NCBI GenBank assembly: GCA_035440445.1 | Contig: DAORMJ010000011.1 | Coordinates: forward strand, 62,001-126,000 | DNA length: 64,000 bases | Origin: Ga0077548 sp035440445 | Lineage (GTDB): Bacteria; Pseudomonadota; Alphaproteobacteria; Rhizobiales; Xanthobacteraceae | Reading direction: 5' to 3' | Shown: one piece after another, positions 15,281-23,716 of the stretch | How positions within the stretch are numbered: position 1 is the stretch's first letter | How the letters are laid out: the number at the start of each line of letters is the position of its first letter | Made by a program: the position numbers and the translations under genes | Notes under the pieces: generated by a model | Databases searched by the model: none | Seen by the model: the letters and a program-made list of their open reading frames with translations, nothing else | What the model was told of the DNA's origin: nothing

Positions 15281-16687
15281 ATGTTCGGAAGAGGCTTTTT
15301 CTTCGTCGCGTTCTGCATGACGCTGATCGCAGCGTCGGCTGGAGCCGTCCTCTATTACGCGGCAGGCGTCACCCCGGTCGAAGCCGCTTTTTCAGCGCTT
15401 GCCCTCCTTTTCGGGCTCCTCACGGTTGAAACCGTCTCCGCGCGTGCGCGCGATCGCCGTGAAATGAACGAGCGCCTCGAAACCTTGAGCCGTGCGGCCG
15501 CCGATATTGCGACGCAAGTCACCGACCTTCATCTGCGGCTGGAAAAGATCGAATACGCGCCCGCGCCGGAAGCCGAGGACGTGAAAATTCACACCGAGCC
15601 GCTCGCGCAGGAGATCAGCGATCTCGCAGGGCTCGTGGAAGATCTCGCAAAGACCGTGACCGAGCATGAGGGTCTGCTTGCGCAGAAGCAAATCTTCGCG
15701 GCGCCTTCAGCGCCTGCGGCTGCGGCCACACGCGCGGCTTCGCCCGATGCCGCAACGGCGGCAAACGCGCTGCCGCCGTCTCCGGCCTTGCCCGTCAATC
15801 CGCTGGGTCAATTGAAAGACAATGAAGTCGCTGTGCTGGTCCGCGACGCGCTCGCAAACGATCGGCTGGACGTGCATTTGCAGCCGGTGGTTACGCTGCC
15901 GCAGCGCAAGGTGCGTTTCTATAAAGCGGTTTCCCGCCTGCGGCTGCCTGANNNNNNNNNNGGCAGTCTCATCGAAGCCAAGCACTTTATCGGCTCTGCG
16001 CGCCGCAGCGGCGTTGTCGTGCAACTCGATGAAAATCTGGTGCAGGCGTCATTGCAGGTCGTGCGCAAGCTTTCCGCCAAGGCGCGCGACATCGGCATCT
16101 TCTTCAATATCGCGCCAGAGACGCTGACCGATCGCGCCGCCTTCGACGCAGTCATGAACGTGCTGAATGCCCATCGCGCCATCGCGCCCTCCGTTTTCAT
16201 CGAAGTTGCGCAGAGCGATTTTCGTTCTCCCGAACCGGTCTATCGCGAGAGCCTGAACGAGTTGCGCGAACACGGCTTCCGCCTTGCCATCGGCGAGGTG
16301 GTCGATCTGCATATCGATCCGCAGGCCATGGCCGAACGCGGCGTGCGCTATTTGAAAGTCACGGCGGATCTTCTGCTCGGCCGCGTTCCGCAAGCCAATG
16401 CGCAGGTGCATCCTGCCGATCTCGTCGATTTGCTTGGCCGCTACGGCATCGATCTGATCGGCGAAAAAATCGAAACCGAAACCGCGGTTGCCGATCTGCT
16501 CGATTTCAATCTTGGCTTCGGGCAGGGCAGCCTGTTTGGCCCGCCGCGTCCGGTCCGCTCGGATGTGCTGAAAGGCGAAGTGGCCGAGTTTCCGGCCGCC
16601 GAAAAGAAGCCGGTCGCGGCGGCTCCCGCGGCACCGCGGCAAAACGATCTTTCAAAGCTCGCCTCGCGCACGGTCCGCCGCGCCTGA
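15281..16687 (+). CDS. Degenerate EAL-domain protein (interrupted by assembly gap)
   Basis: About 468 residues: two N-terminal membrane segments (residues ~5-50), a coiled region (~55-135), an Ala/Pro linker, and an EAL domain from ~180. The catalytic EAL Glu is replaced (YKAVSRLR, 214-221), and the DDFG motif is replaced by AIGEVV (336-341). N276, E308, E395 and Q415 equivalents remain. It therefore probably does not hydrolyse cyclic di-GMP and may sense it or act as a scaffold. Ten N bases (15952-15961) interrupt it between LP and GSL; the frame is preserved, and the true insertion is perhaps only one base giving LPDGSL. Confidence 0.8.
   Translation: MFGRGFFFVAFCMTLIAASAGAVLYYAAGVTPVEAAFSALALLFGLLTVETVSARARDRREMNERLETLSRAAADIATQVTDLHLRLEKIEYAPAPEAEDVKIHTEPLAQEISDLAGLVEDLAKTVTEHEGLLAQKQIFAAPSAPAAAATRAASPDAATAANALPPSPALPVNPLGQLKDNEVAVLVRDALANDRLDVHLQPVVTLPQRKVRFYKAVSRLRLPXXXXGSLIEAKHFIGSARRSGVVVQLDENLVQASLQVVRKLSAKARDIGIFFNIAPETLTDRAAFDAVMNVLNAHRAIAPSVFIEVAQSDFRSPEPVYRESLNELREHGFRLAIGEVVDLHIDPQAMAERGVRYLKVTADLLLGRVPQANAQVHPADLVDLLGRYGIDLIGEKIETETAVADLLDFNLGFGQGSLFGPPRPVRSDVLKGEVAEFPAAEKKPVAAAPAAPRQNDLSKLASRTVRRA
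15952..15961. other. Assembly gap (10 N)
   Basis: Ten unknown bases inside the EAL-domain gene. Given the usual RLR-x-x-DG spacing in EAL proteins, the real gap may be much smaller or larger than ten bases. Confidence 0.95.
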
Positions 16688-16777
16688 CGCGCGCAAGGTC
16701 CGGAACCCTTCGTAACTTGCCATGCCTGCGCATTCGTGCGAGTTGGCGCGCGCTTTTCACCGGCAAGCTATTTGAAC

Positions 16778-17650
16778 ATGAATTCACCGAACATCGACGC
16801 TGCAATTCCTCCCGTGCTCGAAGGCTTCGGGCCGATCGCGCCTCGCTACAAGCTCATTCTGAGCGACGTCTGGGGCGTCGTGCACAATGGCGAAACCGCT
16901 TATCCGGCCGCCTGCGCTGCGCTGAAGACCGCGCGTGAGAATGGCGCGACCGTCATTCTGATTTCCAACGCGCCGCGTCCCGGCGTCGTCGTCGCAAAAC
17001 AGATCGCCCGTTGGGGCGTTCCGGACGACTGCTACGACACGATCGTCGCTTCCGGAGATGTAGCGCGAACCGAAATGGAAGCGCGTCCGGCCGCGAAGAT
17101 TTTCCATCTTGGGCCCGAGCGCGATCTTCCGAATTACGATGGCCTGCCGAATAAAATGGTCGGCGAGGAAGAATGCGATCTCGTGGTCGTGACCGGACCC
17201 TTCAACGACGAGGTCGAAGGACCGGACGATTATCGCGAGATGTTCGCGCGCCTGCGCAAGCGCAACGTGCTGATGCTCTGCGCGAACCCCGATATCGTGG
17301 TCGAGCGCGGCGACAAGCTGATCTGGTGTGCCGGCGCTCTGGCGCAGGTCTATGAAGAACTCGGCGGCAAAGTCGTTTACGCGGGCAAGCCACACGGACC
17401 GATCTACGATCTTGCGTTTCTAACGGCCGAAAAACTTCGCGGTGCCAAGGTCGAAAAGAACGAAGTGCTGGCGATTGGCGATGGTGCCCGTACCGACCTC
17501 AAGGGTGCGGCGCTGCAAGGCATCGACTGCCTGTTCATCACCGGCGGCATCCACGCCGAGGATTTCTCGGAAGAGAAAAATCGAGCGGGCGAAATATTTG
17601 CCGAACAGGCTGCCTGGCCGATCGGCATGATGCACCGGTTGCGCTGGTAG
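16778..17650 (+). CDS. HAD superfamily class IIA hydrolase (TIGR01459-like)
   Basis: This 290-residue cytosolic phosphatase-like enzyme has HAD motif I in ILSDVWGVVHNG (D residues), motif II ISNAPRP, the conserved lysine in VYAGKPHGPIYD and motif IV AIGDGARTDLKGA. The class IIA cap lies between motifs II and III. Relatives include NagD/4-nitrophenylphosphatase-like enzymes, but the alphaproteobacterial subfamily has no assigned substrate. I chose the ATG at 16778 (MNSPNIDAA), because the upstream in-frame extension does not look conserved. It follows the EAL gene by about 90 bases and converges end-to-end with cheZ. Confidence 0.9.
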   Translation: MNSPNIDAAIPPVLEGFGPIAPRYKLILSDVWGVVHNGETAYPAACAALKTARENGATVILISNAPRPGVVVAKQIARWGVPDDCYDTIVASGDVARTEMEARPAAKIFHLGPERDLPNYDGLPNKMVGEEECDLVVVTGPFNDEVEGPDDYREMFARLRKRNVLMLCANPDIVVERGDKLIWCAGALAQVYEELGGKVVYAGKPHGPIYDLAFLTAEKLRGAKVEKNEVLAIGDGARTDLKGAALQGIDCLFITGGIHAEDFSEEKNRAGEIFAEQAAWPIGMMHRLRW

Positions 17651-18178
17651 CTACGAATTCCGGAGTGTAGCGAGCAGCTTGTCGATCATCGGCTGGGTAT
17701 TGCCGTCGTCGGCGATCGAAGGGCCGTTCAGCAGAAGATCCCGGCGCCGCGCGGCGTCCGCCGCTTCCTGCTCCGAGAGAAAGCCGGGATCGTCTTCAAC
17801 GCCGGTGTAAGTGGCAAAGCGCGAAACGCGCGCTTCGATGTGTTCGAGTGTCTTTACGACGCGGGAGATGCGCTGCCCGGTAAGATCCTGAAACGCACAG
17901 GTTTCGAACAGAGCCATCATTTCCTTTTCAACGAACTCCTTATAGGCGGTAGGGTCGCTGCTATCGGCGGAAAGCACCTTCTCCGCGATCGCCATGATGT
18001 CGTTCGTCGCACCTTCGGTTGAATTCACCACGGCGGCCAGTTCCTGACCTGCTGCGGGAATTTTCTTCATGTGCATTTCATTGGCCTGGAGCACGGCGAT
18101 CTCACGGCGAAGCGTGACGATGTAGTTCGCGATCTTGCGAAGCTCGTTTTCCAGTTCTGCGTGGTCGAGGATACTCAT
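17651..18178 (-). CDS. cheZ: CheZ-like CheY-P phosphatase
   Basis: This 175-residue, mostly helical protein carries the CheZ active-site signature FQDLTGQRISRVV, with D98 and Q102 matching the two E. coli residues that position magnesium and water to dephosphorylate CheY-P. The C-terminal end (QPMIDKLLATLRNS) resembles the CheY-binding tail. It lies 36 bases downstream of a cheY gene on the same strand, so the pair forms a phosphorylation on/off module. No other chemotaxis gene is in the window. It ends immediately beside the convergent HAD gene. Confidence 0.85.
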   Translation of the reverse strand: MSILDHAELENELRKIANYIVTLRREIAVLQANEMHMKKIPAAGQELAAVVNSTEGATNDIMAIAEKVLSADSSDPTAYKEFVEKEMMALFETCAFQDLTGQRISRVVKTLEHIEARVSRFATYTGVEDDPGFLSEQEAADAARRRDLLLNGPSIADDGNTQPMIDKLLATLRNS

Positions 18179-18214
18179 GATGACCGGAACTTGCTTGTGG
18201 GGATTTTTTGCGAA

Positions 18215-18598
18215 TTAGGCGGTGAAGACCGAGTCGATCTTGTTTTTCAGCGTTGCCGCGTTGAACGGCTTGACGATGTAATTGTTCACGCCGGCTCTTT
18301 TTGCCGCGACGACATTCTCGGTCTTGGATTCCGCGGTCACCATGATGAACGGGGTCTTGGACAGCGACGGGTCCGCGCGCACCTCGCGCAAAAGCTCGTA
18401 ACCCGTCATCGGCTCCATGTTCCAGTCGGAGATCACGAGGCCGTATTTCTTCCCGCGCAGCTTGCCCAGGGCTTCCGTGCCGTCTGCAGCCTCATCGACA
18501 TCTTCAAAGCCGAGCTGTTTGAGCAGGTTGCGAATGATCCGGATCATCGTCTTGTAGTCGTCGACGACGAGGATCGGCATTCCGACATCGGCGGCCAT
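18215..18598 (-). CDS. cheY: Single-domain response regulator CheY
   Basis: This 127-residue receiver domain has no output domain. Conserved residues are the acidic pair in LVVDDYKTM, phospho-acceptor D58 in VISDWNM, T88 in MVTAES, Y107 and K110 in NNYIVKPF. It would bind the flagellar switch when phosphorylated. The start at 18598 is preceded by a strong ribosome site (a GGGGGAGAG run just upstream), so longer upstream frames are not used. It is co-directional with the CheZ-like gene and divergent from the MaoC gene. Confidence 0.93.
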   Translation of the reverse strand: MAADVGMPILVVDDYKTMIRIIRNLLKQLGFEDVDEAADGTEALGKLRGKKYGLVISDWNMEPMTGYELLREVRADPSLSKTPFIMVTAESKTENVVAAKRAGVNNYIVKPFNAATLKNKIDSVFTA

Positions 18599-18779
18599 AC
18601 TTCTCTCCCCCTGAAACCGCCTTCTGGCGGCCTTATCGGGTTCCGGCGTACCAAACCCGGCTTGCCACCGGGTTAATTCCCTTTTCTTCCGCCATGGGTT
18701 ATTGCAGTGCGGGAGCGTATTGTGCCCCGCCGAAAGAGGTGCGGGACAGCGCTTTGTCCGGGAGGCGGATTTGAACAAA

Positions 18780-19232
18780 ATGCTGGATATGACAGCTTTC
18801 AAGCCGCTCTATTTCGAAGACATCCAGGTCGGGATGCGCGAGACCATCATGCGCACCGTCATGGACGAGGACGTCATCGGCTTTGCCGAGCTGACCGGCG
18901 ACCATAATCCGGTCCATCTCTCTGATCTTTATGCTGAAAAGACCGTTTTCGGTCAGCGGATAGCGCATGGGCTTTATACCGCGAGCCTGATCTCGGCGAT
19001 CCTTGGCACCAAGCTGCCGGGGCCGGGCGCGGTTTACATCTCGCAGTCGGTGCAGTTCCACGGTCCGGTAAAGATCGGCGACGTGGTCACCGTTAGCGTC
19101 GAAGTGGTCGAACTGATCGAGAAGGGCCGCCGCGTCGTGCTTTATTGCGACGCCCATGTCGATGGCCAGCGGGTGCTGGATGGTCAGGCGGTCGTTTCCG
19201 TGCCCCGCCGGCCTGCGACTCCAGCCGCTTAA
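18780..19232 (+). CDS. MaoC family enoyl-CoA hydratase
   Basis: This 150-residue hot-dog-fold enzyme has the hydratase 2 signature AELTGDHNPVHLSDLYAEKT followed by RIAHGLYTASLIS, containing the Asp/His catalytic pair. It is probably an (R)-specific enoyl-CoA hydratase linking beta-oxidation with polyhydroxyalkanoate or another acyl-CoA pathway. The start is uncertain. ATG at 18780 fits the family, but TTG at 18771 has better spacing from GGAGG (18761-18765). It is divergent from cheY and probably a single-gene unit. Confidence 0.88.
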   Translation: MLDMTAFKPLYFEDIQVGMRETIMRTVMDEDVIGFAELTGDHNPVHLSDLYAEKTVFGQRIAHGLYTASLISAILGTKLPGPGAVYISQSVQFHGPVKIGDVVTVSVEVVELIEKGRRVVLYCDAHVDGQRVLDGQAVVSVPRRPATPAA

Positions 19233-19347
19233 CTGCCAACGCGCGGCCGAGGTCACCTCGCGAAAGAGAGCTTTCCGGCGCCTTCTCCGAACGTCTCCGC
19301 CTTCAAAACCATCTCTTAAAAAGCCCGGCGTGCCCGATCGGTCCCGG

Positions 19348-19405
19348 TTGACCCCTCTTTTTGGGTTGGATATTGGATCCATAATCCAATTATCCGGGAG
19401 GAGAG
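19348..19405 (+). promoter_or_regulatory. Promoter region and candidate GntR operator before the Bug-type gene
   Basis: A -35-like TTGACC (19348-19353) is followed about 15 bases on by GATATT. Overlapping this, ATTGGAT (19372-19378) and ATCCAAT (19384-19390) form a perfect 7-bp inverted repeat with 5-base spacing. A strong ribosome site GGGAGGAGAG follows at 19396-19405. The convergent GntR-family regulator nearby is the natural candidate to bind this site. Confidence 0.5.
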
Positions 19406-19408
19406 GCT

Positions 19409-20401
19409 GTGAGACAAAAAACGAATGCTTGGGGACGCCGCTTGCTGGCAGGGATCTTTCTGGCGGCTATAGCCTTTTCCGCTCCTGTGGCGGCACAGGA
19501 AAACTATCCGACCCGCACCATCAGGATCGTCGTTCCTTTCGCCGCCGGCGGCGCGACCGACGTGCTCGCGCGCGTGATCGCGGAGCATCTGCAAAAAGTC
19601 TGGGGCCAGCCTGTCATTGTTGAAAACCGCACCGGTTCGGGCGGGAACATTGGCGCCGCCGCGGTCGCGAAAGCCGATCCCGATGGCTACACAATCCTGA
19701 TGGGCGCGATTGGCCCGAGCGCGGTCAACGCAAGCCTTTACAAGAGCATGCCCTACGACACGGCGAAGGATTTCGCGCCCATCACGCAGGTCGCGACGCT
19801 GCCAATGCTCTTGGTCGTGCACAAGTCGATTAACGTGAATAACGTGCAGGAACTGATCGCGCGCGCGAAGAACACCAAGGACAAGCTCAACATCGGCACC
19901 GCAGGCGTGGGCGCTTCGCAGCATCTCGCGGCACTTCTGTTTGAAAACATGAACGGCGTGAAGTTTGAGAACGTCGGATACAAGGGTGCCTCAGCGATGG
20001 TGCCGGACCTTCTGTCGGGTGCGGTTCATCTCACCTTCGGCGACATCGTTTCGCTCTCGCCGCATCTGAAAAACGATCAGATCAAGGCGATTGCGGTGAC
20101 CACTGAAAAGCGCTCGCCCGCGTTTCCCGATCTTCCGACCATCGAAGAACAGGGCGTGAAGGGCTACACCGCGGCCGCCTGGTATGGCCTCTTCGCACCG
20201 GCCGGCACGCCCCCTGCGATCGTCTCGAAAATCCAGAAGGAAGTCGCGAACTATCTGAAGACCCCCGCAGCGGTCGAGCGCATGAAGTCGCTTGGTGCCG
20301 AGGCGGTCGGTTCGGACCCGGAAACGTTCCGTAAGTTCGTGCTCTCGGAAATGGATCGCTGGGGCAAAGTCGTGCGCGCGGCCGGATTGAAGCTCGACTG
20401 A
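19409..20401 (+). CDS. Tripartite tricarboxylate transporter substrate-binding protein (Bug/TctC family)
   Basis: This 330-residue periplasmic protein has a signal peptide (cleavage probably after APVAAQE, near residue 31). Bug-family hallmarks follow: YPTRTIRIVVPFAAGGATDVLAR, then VENRTGSGGNIGAAAVAKADPDGYT. The start is GTG at 19409 with a strong ribosome site. No TctA/TctB membrane subunits are adjacent, as is common for this expanded family. It is followed one base later by a flavoprotein gene, so the two form an operon that takes up and probably oxidises an organic acid. Confidence 0.92.
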   Translation: MRQKTNAWGRRLLAGIFLAAIAFSAPVAAQENYPTRTIRIVVPFAAGGATDVLARVIAEHLQKVWGQPVIVENRTGSGGNIGAAAVAKADPDGYTILMGAIGPSAVNASLYKSMPYDTAKDFAPITQVATLPMLLVVHKSINVNNVQELIARAKNTKDKLNIGTAGVGASQHLAALLFENMNGVKFENVGYKGASAMVPDLLSGAVHLTFGDIVSLSPHLKNDQIKAIAVTTEKRSPAFPDLPTIEEQGVKGYTAAAWYGLFAPAGTPPAIVSKIQKEVANYLKTPAAVERMKSLGAEAVGSDPETFRKFVLSEMDRWGKVVRAAGLKLD

Positions 20402-20402
20402 C

Positions 20403-21794
20403 ATGCGCTCTGAAAAGTACGACGTACTCGTGGTCGGCGCCGGCAGTGCCGGCGTCGCTGCAGCCGTGGCTTCGGCCCGTAACGGCGCCCGCACGCTTCT
20501 GATCGACTCCGGGCCTTCGATTGGCGGTGAGTTACTCTCCGGCATGACGATCGACGGCGCGATCAACGCCCGCGGCGAGCGCATCATCGGTGGCGTCATC
20601 GATGACATCGTCAACGAATGCCGCGCGCTCGGTGGCTATGCGCGCGAACTCAACGACTGGCGCCTGATCCGCTACATCGCCTGCGACCCCGAATACATGA
20701 AAATGGCGGTCGCTCGCGTGGTCTATGGCTCGGGCGCGGAAGTGCGGCTCAACACCTTCGCCGATGACGTCGCGCGCAACGGCGACCGCATCGAAGGTGT
20801 CGTAGTTCGCGACAAGCAGGGCCGTTCGCTGATCACCGCGAGCATTTACATCGACTGTTCGGGCGACGCGGATCTCTGTGCGCTCGCGAGCAGCGAAATG
20901 TTGCCGCCGGATAAAGACACCAAACCACAGCCGGTCTCGATGATGTTCCGCATGGCCGGTGTCGATACGAAGCCCTTGCTCGAATTTGTGCGGCAACATC
21001 CGGAATATTTTGCGGTTGGCGAAAGCGACGCCATTCGCGGTGGCCGCAGCGACCGCGAGATCGCCGAGGAAATCTACAAGCAGGGCGAGCCTTGCGTATT
21101 CCTCAAAGGAGATGCGGACTTTCTGGGGAGTGCAATCGCGCGCGGCGAGATGTTTCCGACTGCGCTGATCATGATCCAGCCGACTTCCGCCGCGCGCCGC
21201 GAGGTCTGCGTGAACGCGACCCGCATCACGCTCGATAATCCGCTGGTATCGCGCGATTACGGCCGCGCCTTCGGCGTGCTGATCGATCAGGTGCAGCAAT
21301 GCTCGTCTTATCTCGCACGCCGCTTGCCGGGCTTCGAGAATGCCGCCCTTTCCGGCGTTGCGCCGCGCATTGGCGTGCGTGAAACCCGCCGCATCCTCGG
21401 TGACGAAGTGTTGGACGGCGACGACGTTTTTAACGGCCGCAAGCGCGAGGACGGCATCGCCAAGGGCTGCCATCACATCGACATCCATCAGGACGGCACC
21501 GGGCAGATCCGCATTCCGGTCGCTGATGGCGGCTCTTACGACATTCCGTTTGCGACACTGATTCCTGTCGGGCTTTCCAACGTGATGGTGGCGGGACGCT
21601 GTTTCTCGGCGGATCGCCGCGCGCAAGGATCGGCACGCGTCATGGGCGGCTGTCTTGCCATGGGGCAGGCGGTCGGAACCGCCGCCTCGATGCTGTCCAG
21701 CAGCAACGCGCCAGCGGATGTCCGCGCGGTGCCTGTGCAGCATCTTAGGACGCGGCTGAAGGAGCAGGGGGCGATTCTGGACGGCACGCACTAG
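20403..21794 (+). CDS. FAD-dependent oxidoreductase (FAD_oxidored / PF12831 type)
   Basis: This 463-residue protein has an N-terminal dinucleotide fold VLVVGAGSAGVAAAVAS, then the DSGPSIGGELLSGMTIDG region and a second family block YIDCSGDADLCALA. The C-terminal FAD-contact region is NVMVAGRCFSADRRAQGSARVMGGCLAMGQAVG. Relatives are annotated only generally as FAD-dependent dehydrogenases. The ATG lies one base after the stop of the Bug-type binding protein, so the genes are co-expressed. The GntR regulator on the opposite strand probably controls the pair. The substrate is unknown. Confidence 0.85.
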   Translation: MRSEKYDVLVVGAGSAGVAAAVASARNGARTLLIDSGPSIGGELLSGMTIDGAINARGERIIGGVIDDIVNECRALGGYARELNDWRLIRYIACDPEYMKMAVARVVYGSGAEVRLNTFADDVARNGDRIEGVVVRDKQGRSLITASIYIDCSGDADLCALASSEMLPPDKDTKPQPVSMMFRMAGVDTKPLLEFVRQHPEYFAVGESDAIRGGRSDREIAEEIYKQGEPCVFLKGDADFLGSAIARGEMFPTALIMIQPTSAARREVCVNATRITLDNPLVSRDYGRAFGVLIDQVQQCSSYLARRLPGFENAALSGVAPRIGVRETRRILGDEVLDGDDVFNGRKREDGIAKGCHHIDIHQDGTGQIRIPVADGGSYDIPFATLIPVGLSNVMVAGRCFSADRRAQGSARVMGGCLAMGQAVGTAASMLSSSNAPADVRAVPVQHLRTRLKEQGAILDGTH

Positions 21795-21799
21795 AGCAT

Positions 21800-21839
21800 G
21801 ATTCCAACGAGTCTGATTCAACCCTGTTGAATCAGACTC
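21800..21839. terminator. Bidirectional hairpin loaded with GANTC sites
   Basis: A perfect 13-bp stem (GAGTCTGATTCAA, 21809-21821, with TTGAATCAGACTC, 21827-21839) has a 5-base loop. It sits between two convergent genes, so it could end transcripts from both sides, although no long T-run follows. Five CcrM recognition sites (GANTC) occur at 21800, 21809, 21815, 21829 and 21835. Confidence 0.65.
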
Positions 21840-21857
21840 CAAGCGCGAGAATGCCGC

Positions 21858-22517
21858 TCAGGCTTTTTGGCTGTTCAGTTTTGAATCGACCGCCGCTTTG
21901 GTCAGTTCGTTGTGCTCGCTGATCAGTTCGATGAGGCGCTCGACGTTACGGGCCTCAAGCGCTTCGACCATTTGCAAATGATCCCGGTTCGACCGCTGCA
22001 TGCGGCCGGGCTGGGCGAGTGACGTGCGCTGATAGCGCTCCGAAAGATCGAACAGGCTTTCGACCGTGCGGACAAGGTGCGGGTTCTTGCACGACGCCCA
22101 GAGCGCGAGATGAAACATGCGGTTCGATTCCATGAACGCGTCGAGTTCCATGGCGTCGGCTGCCCGTTGCATTGCCTGATGGAGTTCTGCCGCGCGGCTG
22201 GCGAGCCCGTCATCGTAAGCAGGAAACGCTTCCCGGATCGCGAGCGGTTCGAGTGCTCTTCTCACCACATAGAGATATTTCATGTCGTCGGAGGAAATTT
22301 CGGCGACCACCGCGCTACGATGAGGCGTCACGGTGACGAAGCCACGCTCCGCAAGCCGTTCGATCGCCTGGCGGACGGGGTGGCGGCTTACGTCAAGCCG
22401 TTTGGCAAGCTCCACTTGATCGAGGCGGGAGCCGGGCGGCAGCGCTCCGCTCAGGATCAACTGGCGGATTTCCGCCGTTGCGTAATCCGCCGTGCTTTTG
22501 AACCGGACCTGTCGCAT
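21858..22517 (-). CDS. GntR family transcriptional regulator (FCD/FadR-like)
   Basis: This 219-residue DNA-binding protein has an N-terminal winged helix. Its GntR signature is IRQLILSGALPPGSRLDQVELAKRL, then VSRHPVRQAIERLAERGFV. It also has an FCD-type ligand domain (about 95-210) with metal-site-like histidines in MFHLALW and RDHLQMVEAL. It converges on the Bug/flavoprotein operon and probably regulates it in response to the transported acid. The start at 22517 (MRQVRFKS) was chosen because the open frame upstream runs antisense through ribF and is not coding. Confidence 0.9.
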   Translation of the reverse strand: MRQVRFKSTADYATAEIRQLILSGALPPGSRLDQVELAKRLDVSRHPVRQAIERLAERGFVTVTPHRSAVVAEISSDDMKYLYVVRRALEPLAIREAFPAYDDGLASRAAELHQAMQRAADAMELDAFMESNRMFHLALWASCKNPHLVRTVESLFDLSERYQRTSLAQPGRMQRSNRDHLQMVEALEARNVERLIELISEHNELTKAAVDSKLNSQKA

Positions 22518-22652
22518 GGGTTGGATTCGGGCTCCTCGCAGGCAAGCGTTCAATATTCGACGCGCAAAAAGCAAGCCCTTCGCGGTATGAGGTGCTAAAG
22601 CAGCTTGACTCCGCTTGCTGCTGCCCGGTTTATCATCCCGGCAGCCAATGAA

Positions 22653-23618
22653 ATGAAGATTCTTCCTCTCCTCCCGCAGTCTTTTCACGTTATTCGCGAC
22701 GGCACGGAAGTGCCGGCGGCGCTGAAGCGCAGCTTTGTCGCGATCGGAAACTTCGACGGCGTCCATCGCGGGCACAAGGCGGTGATAGAAGCCGCCCGCG
22801 TGCAGCAGCTCATGATTCCCGAAAAGTCGCGCACGCTGGCGCTGACCTTCGAGCCGCATCCGCAGACTTTCTTCCGTCCGGAAACGCCGGTGTTCCGGAT
22901 TACACCTGAAGCCGAGAAGCTGCGCCTGCTGGCGGTCAGCGGTCTGGTCGATGGCGCGGTCGTGCTGAATTTCAATCGCGCGCTCGCAGCCCTTACGGCC
23001 GAAGAATTCGTTTCTGAAATCCTCGTGAAATGGCTCGATATCGCAGGCGTCGTGGTCGGCCATGATTTTCATTTCGGCAAACAGCGGCAGGGCACGCCGG
23101 AATTTCTTGCCGATGCCGGAAAGCGCTACGGCTTCGAAGTCGAGATCGTTGCGCCGCTGAACGACGATGGCAGGCCGGTCTCTTCGGGCCGCATCCGCGA
23201 GGCGCTGATTGCGGGCGACATCGCGGCCGCCAACGAACTGCTCGGCCATCCCTGGTATGTATCGGGCGAGGTGATCCACGGCGAGAAGCGGGGCCGCGAG
23301 CTCGGTTTCCCGACCGCGAACATCCGGCTCGACCCTCCCTGCAAACTCAAGCACGCGATCTATGCCGTGCGCGCCCATGTCGGCTGGAAGGTTTATGAGG
23401 CGGTCGCAAGCTATGGCAGCCGCCCGCAATTCGATGACGGCGCACCGCTGCTCGAGACTTTCATCTTCGATTTCTCAGAAGATATTTACGGGCAGGACGT
23501 GACGATCGAATTCGTGGGCTTCATCCGTGACGAGGCGAAGTTCGAGAGCCTGGACGCGCTGGTCGCCCGGATGAACCGCGACAGCGACGAGGCCCGTGCC
23601 CTGCTGCGGCGAAAGTGA
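22653..23618 (+). CDS. ribF: Bifunctional riboflavin kinase / FAD synthetase
   Basis: This 321-residue enzyme makes FMN and FAD from riboflavin. The N-terminal adenylyltransferase part has AIGNFDGVHRGHKAV and the SSGRIREALIAGD region. The C-terminal kinase part has GRELGFPTANI and a late ETFIFDFSEDIYGQ. I chose ATG 22653 (MKILPLLPQ); an earlier in-frame ATG at 22605 adds unconserved residues. It is the first gene of the ribF-ileS-lspA group that is conserved in many proteobacteria. Confidence 0.95.
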   Translation: MKILPLLPQSFHVIRDGTEVPAALKRSFVAIGNFDGVHRGHKAVIEAARVQQLMIPEKSRTLALTFEPHPQTFFRPETPVFRITPEAEKLRLLAVSGLVDGAVVLNFNRALAALTAEEFVSEILVKWLDIAGVVVGHDFHFGKQRQGTPEFLADAGKRYGFEVEIVAPLNDDGRPVSSGRIREALIAGDIAAANELLGHPWYVSGEVIHGEKRGRELGFPTANIRLDPPCKLKHAIYAVRAHVGWKVYEAVASYGSRPQFDDGAPLLETFIFDFSEDIYGQDVTIEFVGFIRDEAKFESLDALVARMNRDSDEARALLRRK

Positions 23619-23716
23619 CCGTCCCGGGTCGTGCTCTGGCCCGCCTGGAACGGCCCGCTGGAAACGCCTGACTCCGGCTGCTAGAAGGCAGCCAAATTTC
23701 GCGAGATTTCAGGACG

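Noticed and set aside
22518..23429. N-terminal extension of the GntR regulator frame antisense through ribF
   Set aside because: Only the last 219 residues match the GntR family, and ribF is clearly the real gene on the other strand.
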